A stretch of DNA of 64,000 nt from assembly GCA_023313575.1 (NCBI GenBank), contig JAJTTP010000002.1, positions 1,550,001 to 1,614,000 of the forward strand, in the 5' to 3' direction. The notes beneath the pieces were generated by a model, which was given only the letters and a program-made list of their open reading frames with translations, did no database searches and was not told the DNA's origin. Shown piece after piece: positions 1 through 11,792 of the stretch. The number at the start of each line of letters is the position of its first letter. Position 1 is the stretch's first letter. This stretch comes from Eutypella sp. D-1 (taxonomy: Eukaryota > Ascomycota > Sordariomycetes > Xylariales > Diatrypaceae). A program made the position numbers and the translations under genes.

Positions 1-764
1 CCTTGCACATCCCGTACCAACCCGTACAAACCCGTGTCATACTTAGGTACCAGCCCCCCTCGTACCCCGTATGACCACCACCGGTCGCCCCCTTGGATCA
101 TTGTGTATCAACCATCAAATCCGTGCTCCGCTTGTTTCAGTTCACTTCGCCGAACAACAACAACGACAACGACGGCAACAACGACGACAACAATAATAAC
201 GATAGATAACGACAACAAGCACAACTAACTTGGGCAATTTACGATCGCTATTAATCTACCAAGGATTAATAATTATCCATTCGACTTGTCATCTGATAAT
301 ACCGGCATAAACAGGGTGTTAACGCACATACCCACACATTTCATCGATTCCGCCACTCATTCATTCGAACCTCAATTCAATTAGACTGGTTGGATCGTAA
401 GAGCGTAAGAGCGAGCGATCACGATCACGATCACGGTCCATCTCAAAATTCTCTATCGCAAATCAAGTCATCCGGCATTTCTGCTGTGACCTTGTCATTG
501 CGACTTGAAAGAGTGAACTCCAAGTGACTCGATTCATTTGATTCGTCAATCTTACCATCTATCTTTTTTGACTCCTCATTTTGAGGAGTCCCATCGCCCA
601 ATCTGGATTTCCGTCAAGATTCTCGCCGGTTTTTCGCTGGCGACCCAGGCTTTCAACAAATACCATCACAGAATTCCTACCAAGGAGGAGCATTCCCTCC
701 AGTACAGTCAGAGTTTGATCAAAATCAACAAGCTTTTGGTAACCAGTACGCCGACAGCACCATC
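1..764. other. Upstream region of the UPF0658 gene
   Basis: No independent gene is supported here. It holds short CAA/ACG-rich repeats around 155-220, three GATCAC units near 417-436 and a perfect 9-bp hairpin at 570-590. From 585 to 764 the frame of the downstream gene stays open with protein-like composition but no ATG, so part of it may be a 5' exon rather than leader. Confidence 0.6.
570..590. repeat. Perfect 9-bp inverted repeat (hairpin) in the 5' leader
   Basis: Positions 570-578 read GACTCCTCA and 582-590 read TGAGGAGTC, separated by TTT. The arms pair perfectly. The hairpin sits about 175 nt before the chosen ATG of the UPF0658 gene, so it would lie in its leader if transcription starts upstream. 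Its second arm contains the TGA that closes the upstream open frame. Function is unknown. Confidence 0.8.
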
Positions 765-2043
765 ATGTCGCAACAACCACAGAAACTAGGCATATGGCGC
801 AGGTTCGCCCTAGCCTCTCGCGAGATCTTCACCAAAAAGTGGCCTCGCATCTTCTTCCTCCTCGTTTTTGTCCAGTCCTCCGTCTGTATTGTCTTGGAAT
901 CGTAAGTCATCTATTCATTCGTCACCCGTCGGCTATATACACATACATGCGCGTGTATATCGATATATGGGAATGTGTAACACATCAACTAACTTAGTAC
1001 CTCAGTTACACTTTCGGCCGTTTCCAGGGCGGCCTTGCTGATATCGATACGCCCGAGTGGCGGGCCAGACCCGACATTGACGCTGTCGACGCCGAACTCA
1101 AGACGATTCCCACCTTCCTCTGTCTGTTCTTGCTCGGTTTCATCTACGAACTCGTCCTGGTCTGGGATGCCCTCCAAGCCAAGAACACCATTCAGATCAT
1201 TGGTCTCTGCATTGCCAACGTCGCGCTCATGGTTTATACCGCCATCCAAATCGACCAGATCCAGGATGCCATCACTAACCTTGAAGGATTTGACGCCTTC
1301 CTGGAACCCACCGTCTGGCGTGATGTCCAACCAGTCCTCATCTGCATTCCTTGCATCTTTGCTTTTATCTCCATCACCATGTGTTACGTCTCTTGGAGAC
1401 TATACCAGGAGTTTGCTTGGGACATCTTAAAACACATCGGCGCTGATTACCGTATGAAGAAGCGATTTCTGCACTATCAGGTAAGTGTATCCCTCCCGTC
1501 TTCCCTTCGCTTATCTACTACCCAAAGCAGCTCTCTAACTTGGCTATTCAGGTGTATATCGCCCTCCTGAAGTTCGATTTCTTCTTCTTCATCGGTTTCA
1601 CCGTTCAGTTTCTCGTCGTTGTCACCGGCAAGAGCAACATCGAAATCGGACTCACGGCCGCCGCCATTCCCGTTACGATCGGAATTCTTCTCTTCGCCGC
1701 CTACTTCACGAGGCACGAGATCAGGACAGGCATGGTGGCCGTCATGCTCCTATATCTCGGTGGTCTCTCGTATTTCATCTTCAAGCTGTCCCGAATCTAC
1801 GACCCCTTCCACAGCGGAGATTACATGCCGGTCCGAAAGTCACTCACCGCCTTCACCGTCCTCACCATCCTACTTATCGTCTTGACCATCATCAACGCCA
1901 TGGTCTGCATGTTCAACTTCGGCAACGGTCTGAAGCAGCACCTGCAACATCATCACCGCCAAGATCCCGACAAGGACACTGTCAGCTACTCGCTCAACGA
2001 CGTCAAGCAGGGGCCGTTACCGAGCCGGATGACAATTGACTAA
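765..2043 (+). CDS. UPF0658 family Golgi membrane protein
   Basis: Exons 765-901, 1006-1480 and 1552-2043 encode 367 aa. Donors are GTAAGT at 902 and 1481; acceptors end in CAG at 1005 and 1551, and phases match. The product is a polytopic membrane protein with about seven hydrophobic segments, beginning around residue 29 after a basic stretch. An acidic/aromatic loop follows TM1, and the tail is short, His/Gln-rich and cytosolic. This layout matches the fungal UPF0658 family, annotated as a Golgi protein in fission yeast from localisation; its biochemical role is not known. The ATG at 765 is the first in frame, but the frame is open back to 585 without an ATG, so a spliced N-terminal extension is possible. 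Family assignment is from recognition of the sequence pattern, not from a search. Confidence 0.8.
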
Positions 2044-3098
2044 GACACTTAGCGAAAGTCGGCCACATCCGAGGCATACAGGGCGATATGATATCACGAC
2101 TCTCCTTTTACTTTGTTTTAATTCGACCAGTTTTTACATTGCTTTTTCTGTGGTTTTTTTTTTTTTTTCTGAAGATATCCGGCCCATGCGACCTTTCTTT
2201 TTTTTTTTTGCGACCGTGGAAGAAGAGGGTATAAATCCCCCCACATAAACATTTCGTTTTCATTTCCGATGCGTGTTACCGGCGTTCAGCGCACTTCGAT
2301 CGATCTCCGCATCATCCACGGATAGGAGTTTAGGGGGGTTTTTGATGTCGATTCCACCGCCCAGCGTGCACAAGGGCCCCGAGCAGAAGGGATTTTGTTG
2401 TTGACGATCCGGTAAAAGGACGAGGGTGGGTTAAGCCCGGTGGGTGATGCTTGTCGGGGGCCACCATATCAGTCGCTCCCGGGCATCATCGGTGGCGGGG
2501 TCGAGAACGAGGGTCGTGTGATCCGGGTGGTCTGGCGGTCCGGTACGGAGAAAAAAACCCTCGTCTCGATTGTATGTAGTTGCCGGGATACATAGAGATG
2601 CGCCATGTTAAAATCCCATCCCGCCCCGTGAACTCGTGTGCCGCCATTGACAGGCCAGGCCATCCTGAATCGAGATAAATTTCCAAAGCTAACGTGATCG
2701 CGAGTTGAATGAGTGAGTGAGTGAGTGAAACGGGTATTGAAGAGCTGCAGGAATTTTTAACCAGTGATTTTCTTTTTAATACCAACCCCCTCGGAAAGAC
2801 GGCGCGGCGAGGCTCGGTGCCTAACGCGGCAACAGGTAGTAGAAACGACATCAAAAGCTACCTCGGGTGAGTTTCTCTTGCTCCCCACCACCGAGTGCAA
2901 ATTCCTCTCAGATCAACCACCCGGTTCCCGTCCTAGGAACTGGGGGTTGCGCTACGCTTCTTAAATCATCGACGAGCCGTTAGGGAGGATTCGATCCCAC
3001 TACACGCAACCGCGTACACATCTATCGATCGAGACCGCAGTCAGCTACCCCTCTCCCCCCGGAGAGACGGGTTTCCTCGTCAGCTGCGTTATTGCGTA

Positions 3099-3119
3099 AT
3101 ATATATATATATATATATA
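3099..3119. repeat. (AT)n microsatellite
   Basis: About ten AT dinucleotides in a row within the spacer. A simple repeat with no visible link to a gene. Confidence 0.9.
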
Positions 3120-4354
3120 CTTATACATACAAGCTCGAGGTGCGCCTCATCAGTGCCACAAGTTAAAGGGTGTTGGAAATTCAGTTCAGAAAAAGGTACT
3201 TCACTGGCTCAGTGACTTATTAAGTGAATCTGGTGGAGCGGAGGTAAGTGGGAGAAGTACACACAAGGCTATGCTACTCCTGGCAAAACCTTGCCGGTCT
3301 GGTGCGTGTTTGCAGCATACTTGGGTCTGAAATAGCATTTGAAGTATACTTGAGCAGTGCACTCGTTGGTGCGGGTTGGGTGCGGGAGTCTGCTGCGAAT
3401 ATCCCGATCGCTCAGTCGACGGGGTCTCAGGGCCTGCCATTCGAGGGGGCAAGTCAACATAGACGATCATAAAGCACTAAGTTGGTCAGCCGGGCGTGTT
3501 CTTCCGCTGTTTTGGCAGTGATCCCGGGGATTTGGTGTGCCGAAATACCAAATTTGTTGGCTGCGATGTCCCTGTTCTGTTCTTTGTCCGATAAGGGGTT
3601 ACCTAGCAAGCATTTATCAAACATGTGTTCTCGATCTGGTGCCTCCACATACGTTGGTCAGGCATGAACAAGTCCATACCAGTCTCGTCCCAAGCTAAGC
3701 CTACTTGTCAGTGTTGGGAGCACATGCCTGAACTTACAAGCTCTCTCTGCTAGACATCGACTTTCACGTCATACAGGCAAACGACAAACAGGGCTCGAGA
3801 TGAGTTGCCCACGGGACCTATGATCGGCTCAGCCAAGACGTTGTCGGACGATAGCTACTTGCTTGCTGCCCATCCCCCTCCTCCCCCCCCCCCCAAACTT
3901 GGAGGCTGAAACTTTCAAAGTGTAGATATTCCTATTCTAGATGGGCCTCCCCTGTCACAAAGACGGACATAAGAGGATGAATATTGCGTCACGAGAATGA
4001 AAGCTGAGTCACTTCAGAGTATCAGTGCAATTTTTCGATCGGATGGCACAAGCATGCCAGGAGGAAAGGACATCCTACCCTGTTTCTAATGTTTGCATGT
4101 CGAAGCTTCCACAATATCCAATCATGAGGCTCAGCTGGTGATATGGCAATCATATCCCCTAGTGACATAAGACCTCGCTTCACAGAAAATAACAAACGAG
4201 CACATATGGTAGCACCGACTGCATTCCCACGACGCGCACGCCGCATATTATTGGACGGAACAGCCTCCTGATTCACCACGAAAGTCCAGGCATATATTCA
4301 TCTTAGCAGGGGTCAAACGACAGGTACGTGTTTACTTGGAGGTAGGAGAATAGA

Positions 4355-4362
4355 TATAAATA
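4355..4362 (+). promoter_or_regulatory. Candidate TATA box of the SRR1-like gene
   Basis: TATAAATA lies 283 nt upstream of the ATG at 4645. A second TATATA-type element at about 4462-4467 would give a shorter leader. Either could set the transcription start; the sequence alone does not decide. Confidence 0.3.
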
Positions 4363-4644
4363 CGGGGTATTCTTTTCCAGGTGGCCAGGAAAGAACCGGG
4401 CTCCGTACACACTCGAACCTCACCATACCATCACTACTCAAGGACAGCTCTACTTTACGCATATATAGCTCGCTGTGATACTCTTCAGTGACTCTATATA
4501 CTTAGGTCCTATTCAGCGTATCACCTATCTATCTCTTGATATCACGCTTCTGAAACACGAGTTAAATTTACCAGCTCTTTACTTGATCATCTAACTTAAG
4601 CACTGCCTAAACTTTCCCAACCCACGTCTCCCGCGACTTGCCAA

Positions 4645-6047
4645 ATGTTCATTCAGAAAGAACCGTCCGAGACCTCAGGTCTGACCGAGTTCGATGATCT
4701 CATCTGGAAGGATCTTAACCCCGAGGAAATGAGTCTCCTGGAGAAGACGAGTCCTGAGGAACGGAACAAGCTGGTGATCGGAAAGTGTAACTTGATTGAG
4801 TTCACCATCCGGCCAATTCGGGGCCATGGGGAAAAGTTTGGCTTCCATCACGGTCTCTATAAACTAGACAAAACATTCAGCCCAGGCGACGACCAAGAGA
4901 AGTACACGCAGGACCCTGGTGACGAAGTGAACGTCGACGAGGCTAACAAGTGAGTATACACTGGGCTCCAAAAACACTGGCAGCTATAAAGCTTAGCATA
5001 AGTGGTTCAGAATAACTAAACTGACTTGGCAAGATTCATGTTGGAGTGGCACGAAAAGGTGTGGCAAAAGAAGAATTTCTCAGTCACTTTTGAGAGACCC
5101 TTAAGTATGTACCCACAAGGCTCAGAGCACCCCGTCCCCGTGGTGATCATTCAGAATATTCTCAAGGAGGGATTCGGCAATTGGGATAAGTCTTACATGG
5201 CACCGGGTGTGAAAGAAGCGATCGGTAATATTCCGGACCCAGGGCGAATCAAAAGGGTCGTATGCGTTGGGCTCGGCCTGATTGAATGTGCAAGGTTTGA
5301 GGCTTCGCTAAACGAGACCCATCCACCTCGCGCCTATGGTGCTTCTCTGGCTCGGCATGTGGCGGCCTTGGCTATAGTAAAGCAGCTACAGGATTTGACC
5401 AAGAAGAAGGTCCAACTTTATACAGCAGACCCTGCCTATGGCCCGTCCCACAAAGAGGCGCTGGAGACACTCAACAAGGTAGAGTCCATCGGAATCAAGT
5501 TCAATGTCTGCGACGTCTCCTACGGAAGACATGAACAATACCTCAAGATCAACGACGACACGTTGCTTTTCACAGTTGCCGCTTACTGCGGCGTCCTCAG
5601 AGCCGTGAGCGAGTACACGAGACCCGCTGTCATGATCTGCGAAGGCCTCTGCAGAGATACAAATCCGGATCCCGAGGGCCCATCTCCGGATTACCTCTGG
5701 TATGAAGTCAAGCCACGAGAGATAAAGGGAATGGGAGACGAAAGGACTAGCGTTAAAATTCCAGGTGTTCCCAGGTATGTCACATTATCCATTTACACCA
5801 TATTCATGCTGACACTTTCATCTCTAGTCATCATCGATCTTCAAAGCGAGTGGAAAATATGCTCGAAGACGAATACTACGTCGAGGCCAGCTTCCCCTAC
5901 AACCTGCATAAAGCGAGAGAAGGAGACGAGGAAGAAGAAAAGGGGCCAGGGTCTAAACAGCAGGAATTCGACCTCTGCCAGGTGGAAGTTGAGAGCAATT
6001 CGTACTGGAACGATTTGGTGCGCATGCATGTACGAAAGCGAATGTAG
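4645..6047 (+). CDS. SRR1-like domain protein
   Basis: Exons 4645-4949, 5034-5774 and 5828-6047 encode 421 aa. Donors are GTGAGT at 4950 and GTATGT at 5775; acceptors are AAG at 5033 and TAG at 5827, with consistent phases. The central part has the SRR1 pattern: a hydrophobic strand VVCVGLGLI at about residues 195-205, an alanine-rich helix, an 'LYTADPAYG' segment and a later hydrophobic strand before a cysteine-containing loop. The family is named after the Arabidopsis SRR1 protein (red-light/clock phenotype); fungal members are common, and their biochemical role is unsettled. The N-terminal third is acidic, fungal-specific and resembles no domain I know. The C-terminus after exon 3 is Glu-rich. 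Third codon positions are less GC-rich than in neighbouring housekeeping genes. Confidence 0.75.
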
Positions 6048-6687
6048 ATTGGCTAGTCGGATGGACTATTTGGTCTGTTGAATCATCGACCAGATCAGAG
6101 CCATGCCTCCCTTCCTGGCTTAAGGGTTTTGCTATGGACCTCTAGGTGAGGTTGGACTGGGAAAGATTGGAGAATAAAGCCGAAGGATAATTAGGTTCTA
6201 GTTTTCTTGTGGTGTTGTGGTCTATAAGTGGAGTGCAGCTCTTCTCGTTACTCTGCAATACGAAATTTCTCTATATCCTCTACCGCCCTTCAGCCTTGGT
6301 GGCATATACTCGCTCGACTGCCTGCAAGAAGGGCTCAGCTACCTGTGCTATGAATAACTCAGATAATGCTAATCTGGTTTCATGGGTTACGATTTGCATC
6401 CTCTGGCCCCAATTCGAAAGAATATCTACGCAGGTAAAGTTTCTTGTAAAATAAAGCCTGAATCCTTACGAATAGGGCTTCAATTGAACCTACAGGTTAT
6501 AACTTCAGAATATGGGGGTATCTTAGTACTCTAGATCGCACTTGTTGTTACACTTTCCAAGACCACCACTATTATCAATACTGCATGCATGAACAGCAAG
6601 CGAATTCCCCACGCCAGCTACCATCCCTGTTTCCGCGAGCGTTATTAATTGTAGTGAGGTTTATACCTCATTTTCAACATGCGAACT
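6048..6687. other. Convergent spacer between SRR1-like and secreted-protein genes
   Basis: Both flanking genes end here, so it holds two 3' regions. AATAAA-like signals occur near 6173 and 6452 on the plus strand. No gene is supported. Confidence 0.6.
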
Positions 6688-8614
6688 TCACGATGACCAC
6701 GGAATCGTCGCATTGCGAGCCGCGCTAGGCGTGGCTATCGTTCCATTGCGCAGAGCTGCGGTGGGCGTCGGAATCGTCCCGTTGTTGCCTACCGCCGCGA
6801 TGCTAGGGCTGCCGGGAATAGCGTTGATGGTCATCACGTCGGGCGGTGCGATGGTCGGGTCGACGGCCAGCTCGGACGTGACCGGGGTAGCGAGCTTGCT
6901 GAGCGCCACGGCACCGTATCCTACTGGCTTGATGGCGGCCAGGGTGAAGGCAGCGGCGGAGTCGGACTCGCACGAGGTGGTGCCGGTCATCGTGGGCGTG
7001 GCAATCGTGTCCGCCATCGTGCGGGAGGCAGTGATTGGAGCCGAGTATGTGTGCGGAACCGAGTACGTAGCAGTCGCGTTGGCGAAGCCTCCCGGACAGC
7101 TGCTCGAAGTCAACGTCTCGGTGCGCTCCGTCATGATGACCTGCGCCATGTCGGTGGGGCAGTTAATGGCGCCGGGGATGGCGCAGACGGTCAGCGCGAC
7201 GGGGTGGACGGTAGTTATGGTTTCGACGACCAGGCCAGCGGGGCACGGGGTCGCTTCTTCGTTGCCTGGCAGAGCCGGAGGGGGTGTCGGAGAAGAGGAG
7301 GCGGCGCCACCAAGACCGAGGTCCAGACAGGTCGACACAACGGCCTCGAAGAACGTCGTCGACAGCGTAGGGTTGAACTTGGGCAGCTCGAGGTCCCCGA
7401 TGTCGGCGCCGATGTCCACGAACACGCCAGCGTTGATGTTGATCGCGGCGAACACGTTCAGCGGGCACGTGTCCTCGTCGGTCCCGTTCGTCCCCAGCGT
7501 TAGCTCCTCTCCTAGCGTCACCTGCGGGATGTTGATGAAGGCTCCCGCGATCGCCTGAGCCGATAGAATATCGCTGCCCACGAACTCGATGCCCGCCTGC
7601 ACGCGCAGGCGCAGCGCAACCGTCACGTTAGCCGGTGCCTCGAAAGTCAATGGAAGAAGTTCGAAGGTTGTGCCGTCACTGTTGGGTTTCGTTGGTTAGT
7701 GTCCTTGCCCAGTACACGCTAAGTGCGTTTGAGGTGTGGTGAGGGCGACGGGACTTACAAATCGGCTGCGTTCTCAATCTCTTCATCAAGCGTCATGGTG
7801 AACGCCGAACCATCGGGTATCCTGAATTCGAAACCACTCTCGGCCGAGACCTCGCCTGTGATGCCGAGCACGAGATCAACGAAGAAAACGACACCAAGTT
7901 GGAACATGGGACCCTGGAGGTGTTCTAAGTCAGACTGGACATCCCGTTTCGACTACTGCTCGCGCTGGCACGTAGCCACATACGTAGTCTACAACATGGG
8001 TAAAGGGCGACTTACAGCTACTCCCGCCGGGGTCTGCGACGCGAAAAGAGGCAGGGTGAACGATTGGTCTAGTTGCGCGGCGAGCTTCAAGTCGACGAAG
8101 GCGCCGACGCCGTGGAAGATAATGGACATGTTGGCATTGTTGAAAAGTTCAAAGTCCGTGAGGTCCTCAAAGAAGTCGCCGATGTCCTCCGGGAGGAACG
8201 TCACAGCCTCGACCGAGCCGAATGTGCGGCAGTCGACACATTCCAGCGTCAACGGGACGCTCACGTTCAGGAGTGGATCCAGACTGGCACTGTAGATGAC
8301 CCGCTCGTGTCAGTATGACCGAACTAGCTAGAGATTGGTCTGGAGTGGACCTATGTGTCCTAGCCTACTTACCCATCGAACAAGACTTGATTCTTGATCT
8401 GGAAGTCTAGGTCGAACGATGCGTTCGCGTCTCTCTTCATGAGTGAGCCCGACCTCCCCCGGAGATTCCGCGGCCTTACGACCTCGACGTCGCGCGGCGA
8501 GATGCCAACGGGAGGGGGAGCGGCGACGGCTCCGCGATGGACATGCGGAACTGTGCCCGCCACAGCAGCAGATGCCAGCATCGAGGCTGCTACGGCGTAC
8601 TTAAAGAGAAACAT
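6688..8614 (-). CDS. Secreted protein of unknown function with Ala/Thr/Pro-rich C-terminus
   Basis: Read from right to left, exons are 8373-8614, 8016-8289, 7759-7913 and 6688-7678 (553 aa). All three introns (83, 102 and 80 bp) have GTAAGT donors and CAG acceptors. Residues 1-20 form a clear signal peptide (basic start, Ala-rich hydrophobic core, cleavage near AVAG). The body is acidic, rich in beta-branched residues, with paired cysteines ('ECVDC', 'STCLD') and many N-glycosylation sequons. The last 150 residues are Ala/Thr/Pro-rich and end in three imperfect copies of an N-G/A-T-I-x-x-P unit. No hydrophobic GPI-anchor tail is visible at the predicted end, so the protein is probably released or cell-wall associated. 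I recognise no catalytic domain. The ATG at 8614 is chosen because it begins the signal peptide; the open frame upstream has no ATG. Confidence 0.75.
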
Positions 8615-11600
8615 GATTGGTCGACCGCTGGACGCGAGTCCCCTGTGTAAGAAGAGAAGGAGAAGGAGAAGAAGATGGTAGGAATAAAAAAAGGGTATAA
8701 TCAAAATAAGAAAGGATCGTGTACGGGGGGACGAAGCGAAGTTAAAACGAGGGACTATTCTGCCTATTCTTCTTACCAGTGGGGAGGGAGGATTTTGTTT
8801 CTCATCGCGACGAGGTTCGTGAAGGAGATATTATATAAAATCTTTCTCATCGAACCCCACGCCACCCCTTCAAACGGGATCATGGGGTGCCTGCTAGATC
8901 TACCTCGACATAAAGATGTACAGACATGGGGTGGATGGAGCCCCGTGTCGCGCTGCGGCTGCCCTGCCTCGCGGATCCCTGCATCTCGACGATAAGGCTT
9001 TATTATCACCTATATAGTAGTAACGTTAGTACGAAGTAGGATACCGAGATCTCGCTATCCCACGGTTGATTTCCGTCAACATGGGTAACGGTAACTATAA
9101 GTTAGGAGGAAAGACAAGGGGCTGTACCGGTACTGTAGTATTGCAGGTACGTAACAGCAACGGATACGGGCGTTGACTACTTAGCCTTCCTGCACGCCAT
9201 GCTTAGTAGGATCTCTGAATTCATGCAAGCTTCTGTAGTTTATTTAGACAAGGCTGCTCAGCTACTTACAGCACGTCCCTAACTAATAAGCGTTGCAACT
9301 TCGCAGCAACCACATAACTTTGACACATGTAGGTGAGCTGAGGAACCAACAACGCGCATAGGGCATCGATCATCGCCGCACGTGGCATGGTATAGCTGTA
9401 GCTGAGCGTTCATCTTCGCTTGTTCTTCTCTCTTGAAACTCAGCCCCGGGTCAATAAAAGGGAAGATCTTAACGAACTGCTAGCCGAGAAGGGCGATCAC
9501 TATTACCTAACTCAATTCGCTAGGAACCGTAACCCCCCCGCTCCCTTCAGCTAACAAGTCTGAAGTTTCGGCCGGTAGTAATCAATCTCTAGATTATCTA
9601 CAGAGGTAAGAACGGGTAAAACACGGTTAATAAACAACCCGTCCGATTACAATGGGTATGGTTACTTCGTATTCCTTGATTCCTCCCTCCTCCTCACCCC
9701 GACCCCGTTCAGAAAAGGGCCGGCGCCGAGTTCTTACCAGGCTAGGGCGCCGGGTAGCTCCGTTCGGCAGGGGGCCTTACTGGGCTGGGCTAACTCGCCG
9801 ATGAAACCTACGATGCCGCTTGGCGAGCCCTCATATATATCTTTGTTACTTGGTTACCGTAGTAAGCTGCACTTTTCTCTTTTTGGTTGAGTGACAAAGA
9901 GAGGATCTCCGTTGTTTCTTAGCGCAACGTCTTATGGGACCTGGTCCAATGCAAGGGAGATTCGATATCGGCTCGGGACATCTCCCAGAGTCCTCATTCC
10001 TAACTATAGAATTAGAGTTATACGCAGGGCCTCACCATGACTTTGGCTTGGAGGTACAATTAGTTACACAACACTTCTCGACGAGCCCACACTGCCTCCA
10101 CCGAGGTGGTTAATTGTTCGCAAAATTAGTTATGCTTAGTTGTCTTTGAAGGACGAAGGGCGGGTGGGGAGGCGTGGTCCAAGACAACTCATCTAGAGAA
10201 GATTCGATGCATGAGCCCAATTAGACATATAACAGCCACATCTATATGCACGCAGCCTCTTGCAACCGATATCTATGAATAGCAAGAAGAAACCAACAGA
10301 AGAGAGAAAAAAAGGACGCAAAAAACCTTTTCCATCGCCTTGTAACACAAGTTGAGGCAGACTCACGGAAAAAAAGGGGTGGCTTGGCCTTGGGGTCTAG
10401 GCGGTGGTCCAACGCCTTAGGGGTGGGGCAGATGCGACAGAAATATCTCGTATGATTGGCTCGTTTCTGATCACATACCATACCCCTTAGCCCCTTAACC
10501 CCTTACTTGGTAACCCTCACCCCCTGTAGGTGTCGGCAAGAAACCGGACGGATCTCAAATCCACCATTACATTACTGATTCTACTGCCTGTCTGCTGTAC
10601 TATCGCAGTACCTATCAATCTTGGTATTCGAATTATCAAGTAAATAACTAGGGCTATTACATGCTGCTTACTTTCTTGTTATTCTCATTTAACTTCTTTA
10701 TATCAATTTCCAGTATCGTTAGGGATGGACTTCGCACATCCCGCTCGCTTTCTTCCGGGGACTTCCAAGGGACCCCTCTCTACATAAACCCCCACCCCTT
10801 GTTCACCCGGAACTTTTCTGTTTTCGAAATGCGGGTCCGGTCCTAGGACTTTGAACCGCTTGTTAGTTTATGTAACGATAACGGAGGATTCTGTTTTTTG
10901 GTTTTATTTTGCACATTTGATATGTGAGGCGTATGTGTGTGGCATGGTATGCTGGCATGCGATGCGAGGTAGTTACAGTGTAACACACCTCTGCGGGTTA
11001 GGCTTGTTGTGTGGCGTTTTGATACATGTACATATGCAGTTATATGCAGTTAGAACTACACTGCATAAATGATCGTCATTAGGTATATATATACCTATAT
11101 ATAGTAGAAACGTGCATTATCACAGCCTCATCGCACGAGGCTCACATATGTGGGGCTATTTCACCGAACAGCTGATAACTGTGCTCGTGCTAGAGTCCGT
11201 AGTGGCTCTAGAAATCTGGTAGGCGTAGGGGCGCTCTGGCCGCGGGGTAATTTTCGCTCATCACGGTCAGAACGACATCGACGAGGAAGGCGTGTTCTAG
11301 TGGTCAAATTCATTGTAGTCTAATCCCTGTCATATCAACTCCAAACGACAGTGTATGCCTGCCTGTCTGTGTGTTTCTGTCTGTATACCCGCTTGTCCGT
11401 CCGCCCACCCGCCGTTCTATAGAAAACCCATATCTCCTCGTCTTTCGCTACCTTAATCCAGGATAATGACGATGGTGATAATATAGCGGTGGCCCTCGTG
11501 TCCTCAGACCTCTGAGGCCCCTCCCGTTCTCGAACTGCCTCTCCTACCTCCTACCTCCCCCAACTTTATTTCGGGTTTCCTCTTCGGTTTAAATGGAATA

Positions 11601-11792
11601 GCACACTGACTAGAATGGAAGGGGAGGGGGGCGCCCGTGCTGTTGTACCGTGATAAGAAGTTTGTAGTAACAAAGGGGAGAAAGGGGAAGCGGTATGGTC
11701 TCTTCTGTTTTGGCGATATGGCATGGCTTTTCGTAGTTTTTTTCTGCTTTTTGCTATGTTCGTTTATAGGAACTTCGTGACTGCTCTCTCGA
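8615..11792. other. 3.2 kb spacer without a supportable gene
   Basis: Divided between the promoter of the secreted-protein gene and the 3' region of mdm38. ORFs are short, scattered and without recognisable content. It contains a perfect AT-rich palindrome at 11081-11096. No tRNA or 5S-like box is evident. Confidence 0.55.
11081..11096. repeat. 16-bp perfect palindrome AGGTATATATATACCT
   Basis: The 16 bases equal their reverse complement. The outer AGGT/ACCT ends match the TACCT/AGGTA motif repeated in other spacers of the window. No function can be assigned. Confidence 0.7.

Larger units (their letters stand above)
2044..4644. other. 2.6 kb spacer without a supportable gene
   Basis: This stretch contains T-rich runs just after the stop codon (2154-2210), an (AT)n tract at 3099-3119 and a C-run near 3882-3895. 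ORFs of 60-120 codons occur on both strands but overlap each other, mostly lack ATG starts and show no recognisable domain. A TATA-like element at 4355 and another at about 4462 precede the next gene. Confidence 0.6.

Noticed and set aside
3454..4279. Minus-strand ORFs at 3454-3648 and 4022-4279
   Set aside because: Protein-like stretches but no ATG start and no recognisable family; they may be relics of an old gene, with no decisive feature.
6713..7558. 281-codon ORF on the plus strand opposite the secreted-protein gene
   Set aside because: It is the antisense of exon 4 of a gene with signal peptide and consistent introns; its composition (Val/Ala/Gly) reflects the reverse of GC-rich codons and has no domain.
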